NCBI GenBank assembly: GCA_001803815.1
Contig: MHEL01000087.1
Span: 1-8,616, forward strand
Reading direction: 5' to 3'
DNA from: Nitrospirae bacterium RBG_19FT_COMBO_42_15
Lineage (GTDB): Bacteria; Nitrospirota; CAKKRA01; 9FT-COMBO-42-15
DNA length: 8,616 nucleotides
The notes beneath the pieces were generated by a model. That model did not search any database. It was not told where the DNA came from and worked only from the letters and a program-made list of their open reading frames with translations. Position 1 is the first letter of the stretch. Each line of letters begins with the position of its first letter. Positions 1-8,493 of the stretch are shown in pieces. The position numbers and the translations under genes are program-made.

Positions 1-1195
1 ATCTTATTGCCCAGCGAAGGGCATCTGCTGCACCCCAGAAATTTCCTTTATCCATATTTTTTTTGCCAATTATAAATTGCGCCTTTGCCTTGTTTATATT
101 ATCTTCCTTTGTTTCCTCTTTTTCCCTGTGTTTAATAAATCGTGCTGCCAATGAGATGTCATATTCCCTTTTCTTTTCGTCATCAATTAAAATATTATAC
201 GCCTCTGTAATCCTTGCAAACAGCGCTTCTAATTTGTTTTTTATATCCGCTGATTTCTCTTTTAAATTTAAATGCCTGTCAGGATGATATTCTTTTGCTA
301 ATCTGAAATATGCCTTTTTAATTTCTGCCTCTGCTGCATTTTCCTTTACATTGAGTATCTCGTAATTATTCTGCTCCTTTAACAATGAAAATGCATTATG
401 TATTTTTTCTATATCAACTGATTCTTCGCTGGTTTTTATCGGCTCCAGTTCAATTGCCTCTTCCTTCAGTGTTTTTACGCCTTCTGTTTTATTTAAAATA
501 AATCCTGTTGAATATAGCAGATATATATTTTTTAATGCGTCAAATTCCGGCAGACTGGATATATTACATATATCCTTTAACCTATTTTTTCCATTTATCA
601 ATAACAGTATATTTTTTACATCGCTATCTAATTCAACATCCTGAAAAATATTTAATGGATTGGATGATAATGCTGGGATGCTGTTTACAGAAGGAAGCCC
701 TGACCTTATTATGGTCAGATTATTAATTTTTTTTATTCCTTCTATAATTATATTTCCTGTGCTTATATCGAGAGTTATAACCTCTTCCATTGGAAGCTCG
801 CCAGGTATGAATTCATATTCTCCCTTTTCCCATGAAAAAAGTTCCATTATAATCTCTTTTATCTGATGCCTTATAAAGGTAAGAAGCTCTTTCGCAGATA
901 TAAATTTTTGTTCAAGCAGTATCTGTCCCTGCCTCTTACCCGTCTCTTTTAATACTCTTACAGAAATATCATATTGTTCTTTATTTATCTTGCCAGATTT
1001 TAATAAAATATCTCCAAGTCTTTCCTCATCGCGATTGGATGTAGCAAATATTATATAGCCTCCTTTGATAAATAGGTCTTTTTTTATATTTTGATTTGTA
1101 AGACGGAGTATGCCTGTTGTATTTTCTTCTCTGATACTGTTTATAATATAAGGCAGGGAAAATTTCTTAATATTTTCTTTTAATGGTATATTCAT
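1..1195 (-). CDS. DUF4388 (PATAN) / J-domain / TPR-like protein, 3' end beyond window
   Basis: The open frame runs from ATG at 1195 leftward off the window: 398 codons with no stop. Residues about 10-130 resemble a PATAN/DUF4388 domain (GILRL, then a lysine-rich turn, [35 protein letters not shown]). Residues about 180-235 form a small helical segment common after DUF4388. Residues about 276-340 are a J domain with the HPD triad at 304-306, preceded by YEILNV. Residues about 365-398 look like the start of a TPR helix pair. J domains stimulate Hsp70 (DnaK) ATPase through HPD; PATAN domains are thought to mediate signalling contacts. The specific role here is unknown. No membrane segment or signal peptide is seen, so it is probably cytoplasmic. 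It diverges from dnaA across the origin. The start lacks a Shine-Dalgarno sequence but sits just downstream of a consensus promoter. Codon use is more AT-rich than in dnaA-gyrB. Confidence 0.88.
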   Translation of the reverse strand, partial: MNIPLKENIKKFSLPYIINSIREENTTGILRLTNQNIKKDLFIKGGYIIFATSNRDEERLGDILLKSGKINKEQYDISVRVLKETGKRQGQILLEQKFISAKELLTFIRHQIKEIIMELFSWEKGEYEFIPGELPMEEVITLDISTGNIIIEGIKKINNLTIIRSGLPSVNSIPALSSNPLNIFQDVELDSDVKNILLLINGKNRLKDICNISSLPEFDALKNIYLLYSTGFILNKTEGVKTLKEEAIELEPIKTSEESVDIEKIHNAFSLLKEQNNYEILNVKENAAEAEIKKAYFRLAKEYHPDRHLNLKEKSADIKNKLEALFARITEAYNILIDDEKKREYDISLAARFIKHREKEETKEDNINKAKAQFIIGKKNMDKGNFWGAADALRWAIR

Positions 1196-1209
1196 TTTTG
1201 TTTATTAAA

Positions 1210-1237
1210 ATTATATACTAACTAAGATATTTGTCAA
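1210..1237 (-). promoter_or_regulatory. Consensus sigma-70-type promoter for the PATAN/J-domain gene
   Basis: On the minus strand a perfect -35 TTGACA (1232-1237) is followed by a 16-bp spacer and a perfect -10 TATAAT (1210-1215). Transcription would begin near 1203, leaving about 8 nt before the ATG at 1195. That fits the absence of a ribosome binding site. The promoter lies inside the AT-rich origin. Confidence 0.72.
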
Positions 1238-1247
1238 ATTATAAGAT

Positions 1248-1275
1248 TAGTAGTAGTTATAGAGGGTGTTGATAT
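1248..1275. other. DnaA-trio-like tract with adjacent degenerate DnaA box
   Basis: The plus strand reads TAG-TAG-TAG-TTA-TAG (1248-1262), then purine/G-rich AGGG (1263-1266), then TGTTGATAT (1267-1275). The last is a minus-strand DnaA-box-like ATATCAACA, 7 of 9 to consensus. Read from the box, the order is box, short GC patch, then repeated 3'-GAT-5'. This is the order and polarity described for the basal unwinding element of Bacillus subtilis oriC, where DnaA passes from double-stranded boxes onto single-stranded trios. AT-rich DNA follows toward 1200. The box is weak, so this is a candidate. Confidence 0.55.
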
Positions 1276-1478
1276 GTTAATTGCAATATAAATTATATTA
1301 TTATCAAATAGTTAAATGTATTAAAAACTGTTTATAAAATTTTATTAAAAAAATCTTGATTAATAAAAATGTATCTGTTATAGTCAATCCGCCTTTGATT
1401 ATTAACCATAAAAAACTATTAAAGCAAAAGAGTCAATTCAAAACAATATAACTATTCAAAAACAAAGAGATTTTTATC

Positions 1479-1509
1479 TTATCAACAATTGTGGATAACC
1501 TGTGTTTAA
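1479..1509. promoter_or_regulatory. Array of three DnaA boxes upstream of dnaA
   Basis: Box 1 is TTATCAACA on the plus strand (1479-1487, one mismatch). Box 2 is a perfect TTATCCACA on the minus strand (1490-1498). Box 3 is TTAAACACA on the minus strand (1501-1509, two mismatches). Each pair is separated by exactly 2 bp, giving an 11-bp pitch near one helical turn. Boxes 1 and 2 form a near-perfect 20-bp palindrome centred at 1488/1489. The array ends 20 bp before the dnaA ATG, so it could serve both in initiation and in autorepression of dnaA. Confidence 0.75.
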
Positions 1510-1529
1510 TTTTTAACTAATTGCTTAAT

Positions 1530-2864
1530 ATGGAAAATATAGATATCTGGAATAAGGGTCTTACCCTAATCAAAAAAAACCTGAATAATGATATATTTGA
1601 GCTGTGGTTTAAACCCACAACCTTTAAATCATATGATAACGGCGAAGTAAATATATCTGTGCCAAACAGGTACTGTGGTGAATGGCTAAAGACTAATTAT
1701 TACGGCTTAATCAGGGACGCCCTGATTAACATCACACAGGAAAAGGATATTAAGATAAATTTTGTACCTGCCAAAGAAAGGGAAAAGACAGAGGAGACAG
1801 AAATAATAAAACAGGCTCCAGTAAAAAGCACCCTATTTCAAGAAAAAAGAATGTTGAACAAGAAATATAATTTTGAGAATTTTATTGTTGGACCAAGCAA
1901 TCAATTTGCCCATGCAGCGGCATTGGCAGTAGCAGAAAACCCCGGGAAGTCATATAACCCGCTATTTATTTATGGGGGCGTCGGCCTCGGCAAGACACAC
2001 CTTATCAACGCAATTGGCGACCATGTGGCAAGAAACAAGCCAGATGTCAAGATTATCTATCTTACCGCAGAGCAGTTTACAAATGAGGTTGTTGCAGCAA
2101 TCAGATACGACAAGATGTACGCGTTTAAAGAAAAATACAGGAACATTGATATGCTGCTTGTTGATGATATACAATTCTTTTCAGGAAAAGACAAGTCGCA
2201 GGAGGAGTTCTTTTACACGTTCAATGCGCTTTATGAGGCGCACAGGCCAGTTGTCATGTCAAGCGATAAATATCCAAAAGAGATGCTTAAAATTGAAGAA
2301 AGGCTCAGATCAAGGTTTGAGTGGGGACTGATTGCAGACATACAGCAGCCTGATTTTGAAACAAGGATGGCTATATTAAAGCAGAAGGCAGAGTTAGAAA
2401 ATATAAAGCTGCCGGAGGATGTGATACTCTTTCTTGTAGACGCAATAAAGACAAATATCAGGGTGCTGGAAGGCGCCTTAATCAGGCTCGGGGCATATGG
2501 ATCCTTAACCGGAAAACCAATTACTGTTGAGCTTGCAAAAGATATCCTGAAGGCAACCATAAGCGAGAAGGAGAAGACCATTACCTCTGATGCCATACAA
2601 AAGGCAACCTCTGAATATTTTCAGATAAAGCTGGTAGAGATAAAATCCAAGAAGAGGACAAAGAACCTTGTAATGCCGAGGCAGGTTGCTATGTATTTAT
2701 GCAGAGAGCTTACTGCCTTGTCCTATCCTGAAATCGGCAAATGCTTTGGCGGAAAGGACCACACAACAGTTATGCATGCATGCAGGCAGATTGAGAAGCT
2801 AAAGGAGAAAGAGAGCAGACTTAAAGATATTGTTGATGCGCTGATAAAAACATTAAAGGCATAA
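1530..2864 (+). CDS. dnaA: Chromosomal replication initiator protein DnaA
   Basis: DnaA is the AAA+ ATPase that binds DnaA boxes, melts oriC and recruits the replicative helicase. The 444-residue product has the family's full layout. Domain I (about 1-80) holds WNKGLTLIKKNL and FELWFKP, followed by a short linker. The AAA+ domain starts near YNFENFIVGPSN (about 110), with Walker A GGVGLGKT at 149-156, Walker B LLVDD ending at D212-D213, a sensor-1-type SSD and an arginine-finger stretch RLRSRFEWGL. C-terminal domain IV carries the DnaA signature with DHTT at 410-413. I chose the ATG at 1530 because MENIDIWNKG matches usual DnaA starts; an in-frame TTG at 1521 would add three residues. Neither has a clear Shine-Dalgarno. 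The usual TSDRPP after sensor 1 reads SSDKYP, a mild variation. It is first of four co-directional replication genes, with DnaA boxes directly upstream. Confidence 0.98.
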   Translation: MENIDIWNKGLTLIKKNLNNDIFELWFKPTTFKSYDNGEVNISVPNRYCGEWLKTNYYGLIRDALINITQEKDIKINFVPAKEREKTEETEIIKQAPVKSTLFQEKRMLNKKYNFENFIVGPSNQFAHAAALAVAENPGKSYNPLFIYGGVGLGKTHLINAIGDHVARNKPDVKIIYLTAEQFTNEVVAAIRYDKMYAFKEKYRNIDMLLVDDIQFFSGKDKSQEEFFYTFNALYEAHRPVVMSSDKYPKEMLKIEERLRSRFEWGLIADIQQPDFETRMAILKQKAELENIKLPEDVILFLVDAIKTNIRVLEGALIRLGAYGSLTGKPITVELAKDILKATISEKEKTITSDAIQKATSEYFQIKLVEIKSKKRTKNLVMPRQVAMYLCRELTALSYPEIGKCFGGKDHTTVMHACRQIEKLKEKESRLKDIVDALIKTLKA

Positions 2865-2891
2865 TAACCGCAATAAACGAGGGTTATTGCG
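2863..2891. repeat. Overlapping inverted repeats in the dnaA-dnaN gap
   Basis: CGCAATAA (2869-2876) pairs perfectly with TTATTGCG (2884-2891) around a 7-nt loop. AATAACC (2863-2869) can instead pair with GGTTATT (2882-2888). The two stems share the right arm and are mutually exclusive. No T-run follows, so it is not an intrinsic terminator. It lies just upstream of the dnaN ribosome binding site and could affect mRNA stability or dnaN translation. Confidence 0.5.
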
Positions 2892-2922
2892 AAAGCATTC
2901 ATTAGAAAGGAGAGAAAACGAC

Positions 2923-4023
2923 ATGAAGCTAAAAATTGAGCGCAAAGAGCTTTTAACAGGACTACAGAGAGTTCAGGGCGTAGTAGAAAAAAAGGTGACA
3001 ATGCCCATTCTCTCCAATATAAAGATGGAGACAGATTCTAATGCCGTCAAATTAACAGCAACAGACCTTGAGATCGGGATAGTTGGAAGCGCTAAGGGAG
3101 AGGTCTTGGAAAAGGGCGGTATTGCTGTCTCGGCAAAGAAGCTGTATGAAATTGTCAGAGAACTCCCAGAGGGCGCTATAAATATGACGGTTTTAGATGG
3201 AGGAAGGCTTGAAATCCGCTCTGGCAGCAGCCTTTTTATCCTTATGTGCGCCCCGGTAGAGGAGTATCCTGCAATACCGGAAATCGGGAAGGGAAAATTT
3301 ATTTCAATAGAAAAAAAGAGTTTATCCGAGATGATTAAAAAAATAATCTTTGCAGTTGGAGAAAACGATACAAGGTATATATTAAACGGCGCACTCATGA
3401 ATGTTTCAAAAAATGCTGTTCAGTTTGTAGGCACAGACGGCCATAGACTCGCGGTTATTGAAAAGGCAATTAAAGGCGCTGCTGATGAAACAACCGCCAT
3501 TGTCCCAAAGAAGGCCCTGACAGAGGTGAAAAAATTGATTGATGAGGATGGGGAAGAAAATATTGAGATAGGATTTGGCAAGAACCTTGTTTTGTTTAGA
3601 AAGGGAAATACAGAGATAATATGCCGTCTCATGGAGGGAACCTATCCAGATTACAAACAGGTGATACCGGCAAAAAATGAAGTTAAGATTTCTGTAAACA
3701 AAAAGAACTTGGAGGGGGCATTGAGAAGGGTATCTATTCTTTCAAGGGAAAAATCAAATGCTGTAAAATTGGAATTATCAGAAGGCAGGATTACGGCAGT
3801 CACCACCAATCCTGATATGGGCGAGGCAACTGAGGATATTCCGGTAGAATACAAGGGCCAGCCTGTTTTTATAGGCTTTAATGCAAAATACATCCTTGAC
3901 ACGTTGTCTGTAATAGAAGGAGAGGATGTGATCCTGGAGCTGCAGGACTCCTTAAGCCCCTGCATAATAAAAGACAAGGCAGACAAGGATTATCTCTGCG
4001 TTGTAATGCCCATGAGGCTGTAA
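2923..4023 (+). CDS. dnaN: DNA polymerase III beta subunit (sliding clamp)
   Basis: The product forms the dimeric ring that tethers DNA polymerase III and many repair factors to DNA. It is 366 residues, the normal family length, and fits three clamp domains of about 120 residues each. Conserved landmarks are TMPILSN near residue 27, NDTRYILNG in domain II, GTDGHRLA at 170-177, EGTYPDY at the domain II/III boundary, and the C-terminal VVMPMRL that contributes to the partner-binding pocket. The start is the ATG at 2923, preceded by a good AAGGAG at 2907-2912; an upstream in-frame TTG at 2887 would add 12 residues unlike any clamp and is rejected. It follows dnaA by 58 bp and precedes recF by 7 bp, consistent with one transcription unit. 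Confidence 0.98.
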   Translation: MKLKIERKELLTGLQRVQGVVEKKVTMPILSNIKMETDSNAVKLTATDLEIGIVGSAKGEVLEKGGIAVSAKKLYEIVRELPEGAINMTVLDGGRLEIRSGSSLFILMCAPVEEYPAIPEIGKGKFISIEKKSLSEMIKKIIFAVGENDTRYILNGALMNVSKNAVQFVGTDGHRLAVIEKAIKGAADETTAIVPKKALTEVKKLIDEDGEENIEIGFGKNLVLFRKGNTEIICRLMEGTYPDYKQVIPAKNEVKISVNKKNLEGALRRVSILSREKSNAVKLELSEGRITAVTTNPDMGEATEDIPVEYKGQPVFIGFNAKYILDTLSVIEGEDVILELQDSLSPCIIKDKADKDYLCVVMPMRL

Positions 4024-4030
4024 ACTTTAA

Positions 4031-5167
4031 ATGTTTATAAAAGAACTAAGCCTCAGGAACTTCAGAAACTATCCTGAACTTGCCATCTCCTTTAACAAGG
4101 GGCTTAATATCTTTATCGGCGAGAATGCGCAGGGCAAGACAAATCTTTTAGAGGCAGTACATTTTATACACTCTTTACAATCCTTCAGAACACAGGATGA
4201 AAAGGGCCTGATAAAGGCATCTTCAGATAATGCCATTTTATCAGCAGAAATTGAAAGGGAGGGCGGCATTACAAATTTGTCCGCCCTTATTGATTATAAA
4301 GGCAAGAGGGTCAAATTAAACGGCAAAAGGATCAGCAAAACAAGCGAACTCCTCAGCCGGCTTGCTGTTATAACCTTTTCTCCTGACGACCTTTTTTTAA
4401 TCAAAGACCTGCCTTCTGAACGGCGCAGATACTTTGATAAGGCAATCCTTCCGCATTCACCAAGTTACTTGAAAACAGGCATCAGATATGATAATATATT
4501 GGAGCGCAGAAACAGGCTTTTAAGGGATATCAGGGATTCAAAAGGCGGCGCAGAAAACACCTTGCTAAGGCCGTGGGATGAGCAGCTTGTTGAGGAAGGG
4601 ACAAGAATCCTGTTAAAAAGGCAGGGGTTTGTGGGCCAGATAAGGCCGTTTTTGGAAAAGATATTTCTATCTATAAGCAGAAGCAATAAAATGCCAGCGC
4701 TCACTTACGAAAGCCAGCTTCTGCCCCTTTCAGAGGCATTTTTAGAAGCAGACATTACGGACAGGATAAAGGAACTCTTTTGGAGATCGCTTGATGAAAA
4801 GAGGGATGAGGAGCTTAGATATGGCTACACCCTTGTCGGTCCGCACAAAGACGACTTTCAGTTTGCCATTAATGACCAGAAGGCAAAGGCAACTGCCTCG
4901 CAGGGCCAGCACAGGATGATGATATTATCGCTGAAACTGTCAGAGGCAGCGTTATATAAAGAGGCATTCGGGGAATATCCTGTTCTGCTTTTGGATGATG
5001 TATTTTCAGAGCTTGACGAAATCAGGGCAGAGGCGTTAATAGAGCAGATTCTTGATATGGAGATAGAGCAGGTCTTTATCACTGCCGCAAAAAAGGAGAG
5101 CATCCCAACCAGTAAAAAGGGGTGTTCTTTTTATTTGATAAAAGAGGGAACAGTCAGCGCTTACTAA
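4031..5167 (+). CDS. recF: DNA replication and repair protein RecF
   Basis: RecF is an SMC/ABC-like ATPase that, with RecO and RecR, helps load RecA at single-strand gaps and stalled forks. The 378-residue protein is full length for the family. It has Walker A GENAQGKT at 30-37 after the typical start (LSLRNFRNYPEL), an ABC signature region with SQGQHR at 290-295, and Walker B LLLDD ending at D322-D323, followed by VFSELD. The ATG at 4031 is 7 bp after the dnaN stop with no good Shine-Dalgarno, only a weak GAGG within the end of dnaN, so translational coupling to dnaN is likely. The stop codon TAA (5165-5167) directly abuts a MITE-like element and is part of its flanking CTAA duplication; the C-terminus (VSAY) appears unaltered. 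Confidence 0.97.
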   Translation: MFIKELSLRNFRNYPELAISFNKGLNIFIGENAQGKTNLLEAVHFIHSLQSFRTQDEKGLIKASSDNAILSAEIEREGGITNLSALIDYKGKRVKLNGKRISKTSELLSRLAVITFSPDDLFLIKDLPSERRRYFDKAILPHSPSYLKTGIRYDNILERRNRLLRDIRDSKGGAENTLLRPWDEQLVEEGTRILLKRQGFVGQIRPFLEKIFLSISRSNKMPALTYESQLLPLSEAFLEADITDRIKELFWRSLDEKRDEELRYGYTLVGPHKDDFQFAINDQKAKATASQGQHRMMILSLKLSEAALYKEAFGEYPVLLLDDVFSELDEIRAEALIEQILDMEIEQVFITAAKKESIPTSKKGCSFYLIKEGTVSAY

Positions 5168-5298
5168 CAGGTTGTTGAAAAACTCTATTTATGCTTCGAC
5201 AGGCTCAGCATGAACGGGAAAATATACAATGAAATCTATAAGCCAACCGTTCACCCTGAGGTTCTCGAAGGGTGAACAGTGAGTTTTTCAACAACCTG
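5168..5298. mobile_element. MITE-like palindromic element between recF and gyrB
   Basis: The 131-bp noncoding element has perfect 18-bp terminal inverted repeats: CAGGTTGTTGAAAAACTC at 5168-5185 and its exact reverse complement at 5281-5298. It is flanked immediately by CTAA on both sides (5164-5167 and 5299-5302), consistent with a 4-bp target duplication. Inside each end is an inverted copy of a unit of the form CCGTTCA-NNN-TGAG-NNNN-TCGAAG, at 5191-5217 (minus sense) and 5247-5277. It has no coding capacity and would have to be mobilised by a transposase acting in trans. Removing 135 bp leaves recF followed after 36 bp by gyrB. The YTAR-like target recalls that of the IS701 family, from memory and unchecked. 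Confidence 0.8.
5249..5277. repeat. Internal 9-bp-stem hairpin of the MITE
   Basis: GTTCACCCT (5249-5257) pairs perfectly with AGGGTGAAC (5269-5277) around an 11-nt loop, which itself contains GAG-GTT-CTC. The matching unit in the left arm pairs ATGCT (5191-5195) with AGCAT (5207-5211). The core resembles a palindrome around TTCGA and CCCTGAG that I recall as recurrent in environmental genomes. No T-run follows, so it is not a canonical terminator, but the structure could cause polarity between recF and gyrB. Confidence 0.7.
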
Positions 5299-5316
5299 CT
5301 AAAGGATTATTATAAT
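5288..5316 (+). promoter_or_regulatory. Candidate gyrB promoter using the MITE end
   Basis: A perfect -10 TATAAT lies at 5311-5316. With a 17-bp spacer, the -35 position falls on TCAACA (5288-5293, 4 of 6), which lies inside the right inverted repeat of the inserted element. The predicted start near 5323 leaves a short leader carrying GGAGG at 5331-5335. The -10 belongs to the ancestral gap, while the -35 would have come with the insertion. Confidence 0.4.
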
Positions 5317-5326
5317 GACACTATAA

Positions 5327-7816
<2,490 letters not shown>

Positions 7817-7846
7817 TTAGGCTAAAGGCAAAGGGCATAAACTGTC

Positions 7847-7873
7847 ATTCCCGCAGAGTCTCTGGGCGGGAAT
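7847..7873. repeat. Palindromic intergenic repeat (ATTCCCGC family), copy 1
   Basis: ATTCCCGC (7847-7854) pairs perfectly with GCGGGAAT (7866-7873). Within the loop CAGAG and CTCTG can also pair, making one long hairpin about 30 bp after the gyrB stop. The TGTCATTCCCGC...GCGGGAATC pattern is a dispersed repeat type I recall from many environmental genomes. It is followed by an A-run rather than a T-run on the plus strand, so it is not a standard terminator for gyrB, although it could protect the 3' end of the message. Confidence 0.72.
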
Positions 7874-7923
7874 CTAAAAAAAAGTGTAATAAAATCTATC
7901 AAATACGTTAAGCAATTTCTTTA

Positions 7924-7951
7924 TTGACAGCACATAAAAGCCTGTGATAGC
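7924..7951 (+). promoter_or_regulatory. Weak candidate promoter upstream of the lipoprotein gene
   Basis: TTGACA (7924-7929) is perfect. A 16-bp spacer leads to GATAGC (7946-7951), a poor -10, but TG at 7943-7944 would make it an extended -10. It lies outside the cassette-like element and would read into the lipoprotein gene with a leader of about 50 nt. Confidence 0.25.
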
Positions 7952-7981
7952 CTCTGCCATAGTTGTTCAGATAATAACTGG

Positions 7982-8338
7982 TTAGCACTCTCAAATCCTA
8001 GAAGGAAATCATGAAATACATATTAATAACACTTGTTCTTATTTTGTCTGGATGTGCATCAAACTCTGGGGTAGTTCCAATGGGTAATGATACGTACATG
8101 GTGTCTCGCCAGGCGGCCTCTGGATTTTCTGGTATGGGCACCTTAAAGGCTGATGCTATGAGAGAGGCATATCAACAATGTCAATTAACAGGAAAGCGTG
8201 TAGAAGTAGTAGAAGCTATTGATGCGAAGCCACCGTATATATTTGGTAACTTCCCAAAAACTGAAATACGTTTCAAATGTGTCCCATAAAAACAGTGCTA
8301 ACAAACGGTTGCACGCGAAGGAAGCTTTCGGGACGTTG
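7982..8338 (+). mobile_element. Cassette-like element carrying a lipoprotein gene, with attC-like ends
   Basis: GTTAGCACT (7981-7989) and its exact reverse complement AGTGCTAAC (8294-8302) bracket one gene with little spare DNA: 29 bp before the ATG and 5 bp after the stop to GTGCTAAC. The triplet GTT is cut by integron integrases between G and TT. Taking the boundaries as G7981/T7982 and G8338/T8339, circularising 7982-8338 joins CGTTG to TTAGCAC. The resulting CGTTGTTAGCAC pairs with GTGCTAACAAACG with one extrahelical A, as in a folded attC. The left and right junctions both read GTTA, consistent with insertion into a secondary site. Against it: the rebuilt site is only about 51 bp, lacks clear L boxes, its R box departs from GTTRRRY at one position, and no integrase is in the window. 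Confidence 0.45.
8011..8289 (+). CDS. Small lipoprotein of unknown function
   Basis: The 92-residue product begins with a short signal peptide (MKYILITLVLILSG) ending in a lipobox LSGC, so Cys15 should be lipidated by Lgt and processed by LspA. Alanine at +2 suggests sorting to the outer membrane rather than retention in the inner one. The mature part is about 78 residues, with GNDTYMVS near 25-32, a Gly/Ser-rich patch, a helix with KADAMREAYQQC and two further cysteines (C57, C90) that might form a disulfide. It resembles widespread short proteobacterial lipoproteins with a DTYxVS...EAxxxC...FxC pattern, none with a function I know. The ATG at 8011 has AAGGA at 8002-8006. Three of four arginines use CGN codons, unlike the AGG/AGA preference of dnaA-gyrB, and with the flanking attC-like ends this suggests acquisition. 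Confidence 0.8.
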   Translation: MKYILITLVLILSGCASNSGVVPMGNDTYMVSRQAASGFSGMGTLKADAMREAYQQCQLTGKRVEVVEAIDAKPPYIFGNFPKTEIRFKCVP

Positions 8339-8341
8339 TTA
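8295..8341. other. attC-like hairpin at the 3' end of the lipoprotein gene
   Basis: TAACAAACG (8299-8307) pairs with CGTTGTTA (8334-8341) leaving one bulged A. A second short stem, CGAA (8316-8319) with TTCG (8327-8330), lies inside. GTGCTAACAAACG resembles the left end of integron recombination sites, including Vibrio repeats starting TAACAAACG. From here to about 8411 nothing else is recognisable; there is no credible gene. Confidence 0.42.
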
Positions 8342-8413
8342 CTTACATTGCATTTTGCTTGACAAAGGGCTGTAGGTTTTGGGCTTAATGGTGGCGCATT
8401 CTATTTCCTGTCG

Positions 8414-8493
8414 TTCCCGCATGCCTCAGGCGGGTATCCATAAGGTATCGCACCTGATAGATACAGTCCGGGGCTATAAGAACTGGATTCCCG
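8414..8493. repeat. Palindromic intergenic repeat (TTCCCGC family), copy 2, composite and partial
   Basis: The left part has a hairpin CCCGC (8416-8420) with GCGGG (8430-8434), continuing into CGGGTATCCA (8431-8440). The right part has TGGATTCCCG (8484-8493), the reverse complement of that with one mismatch. Between them GTATC (8445-8449) pairs with GATAC (8460-8464). The whole reads like a longer palindromic element of the same family as the one after gyrB, with the far right arm lost. A T-run at 8498-8504 follows on the plus strand, so readthrough transcription might be weakened here. Confidence 0.6.

Larger units (their letters stand above)
1196..1529. other. oriC: Putative chromosomal replication origin (oriC)
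   Basis: This noncoding, very AT-rich stretch of over 300 bp lies between a minus-strand gene and dnaA, the usual place for a bacterial origin. It has one perfect DnaA box (TTATCCACA on the minus strand, 1490-1498) and close variants at 1479-1487, 1501-1509, 1267-1275 and 1329-1337. Long A/T runs at about 1280-1380 could serve as a duplex-unwinding region. Both flanking genes point away from it, so transcription is co-directional with the forks. A weak plus-strand dnaA promoter is conceivable (TTGATT 1395-1400, TATTAA 1417-1422), but I would not annotate it firmly. An imperfect direct repeat starts with AACTATT at 1414 and again at 1450; its meaning is unknown. Confidence 0.85.

Noticed and set aside
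63..866. Plus-strand open frames opposite the PATAN/J-domain gene
   Set aside because: They are antisense shadows of a minus-strand gene with clear domain motifs.
1521..1529. Upstream in-frame TTG start for dnaA
   Set aside because: It adds only three residues, has no ribosome binding site, and the ATG at 1530 matches usual DnaA starts.
2887..2922. Upstream in-frame TTG start for dnaN
   Set aside because: The added 12 residues are unlike clamp proteins and overlap both the hairpin and the AAGGAG that serves the ATG at 2923.
7847..7885. Hairpin after gyrB as an intrinsic terminator
   Set aside because: The plus strand continues with an A-run, not a T-run; the structure fits a dispersed palindromic repeat better.
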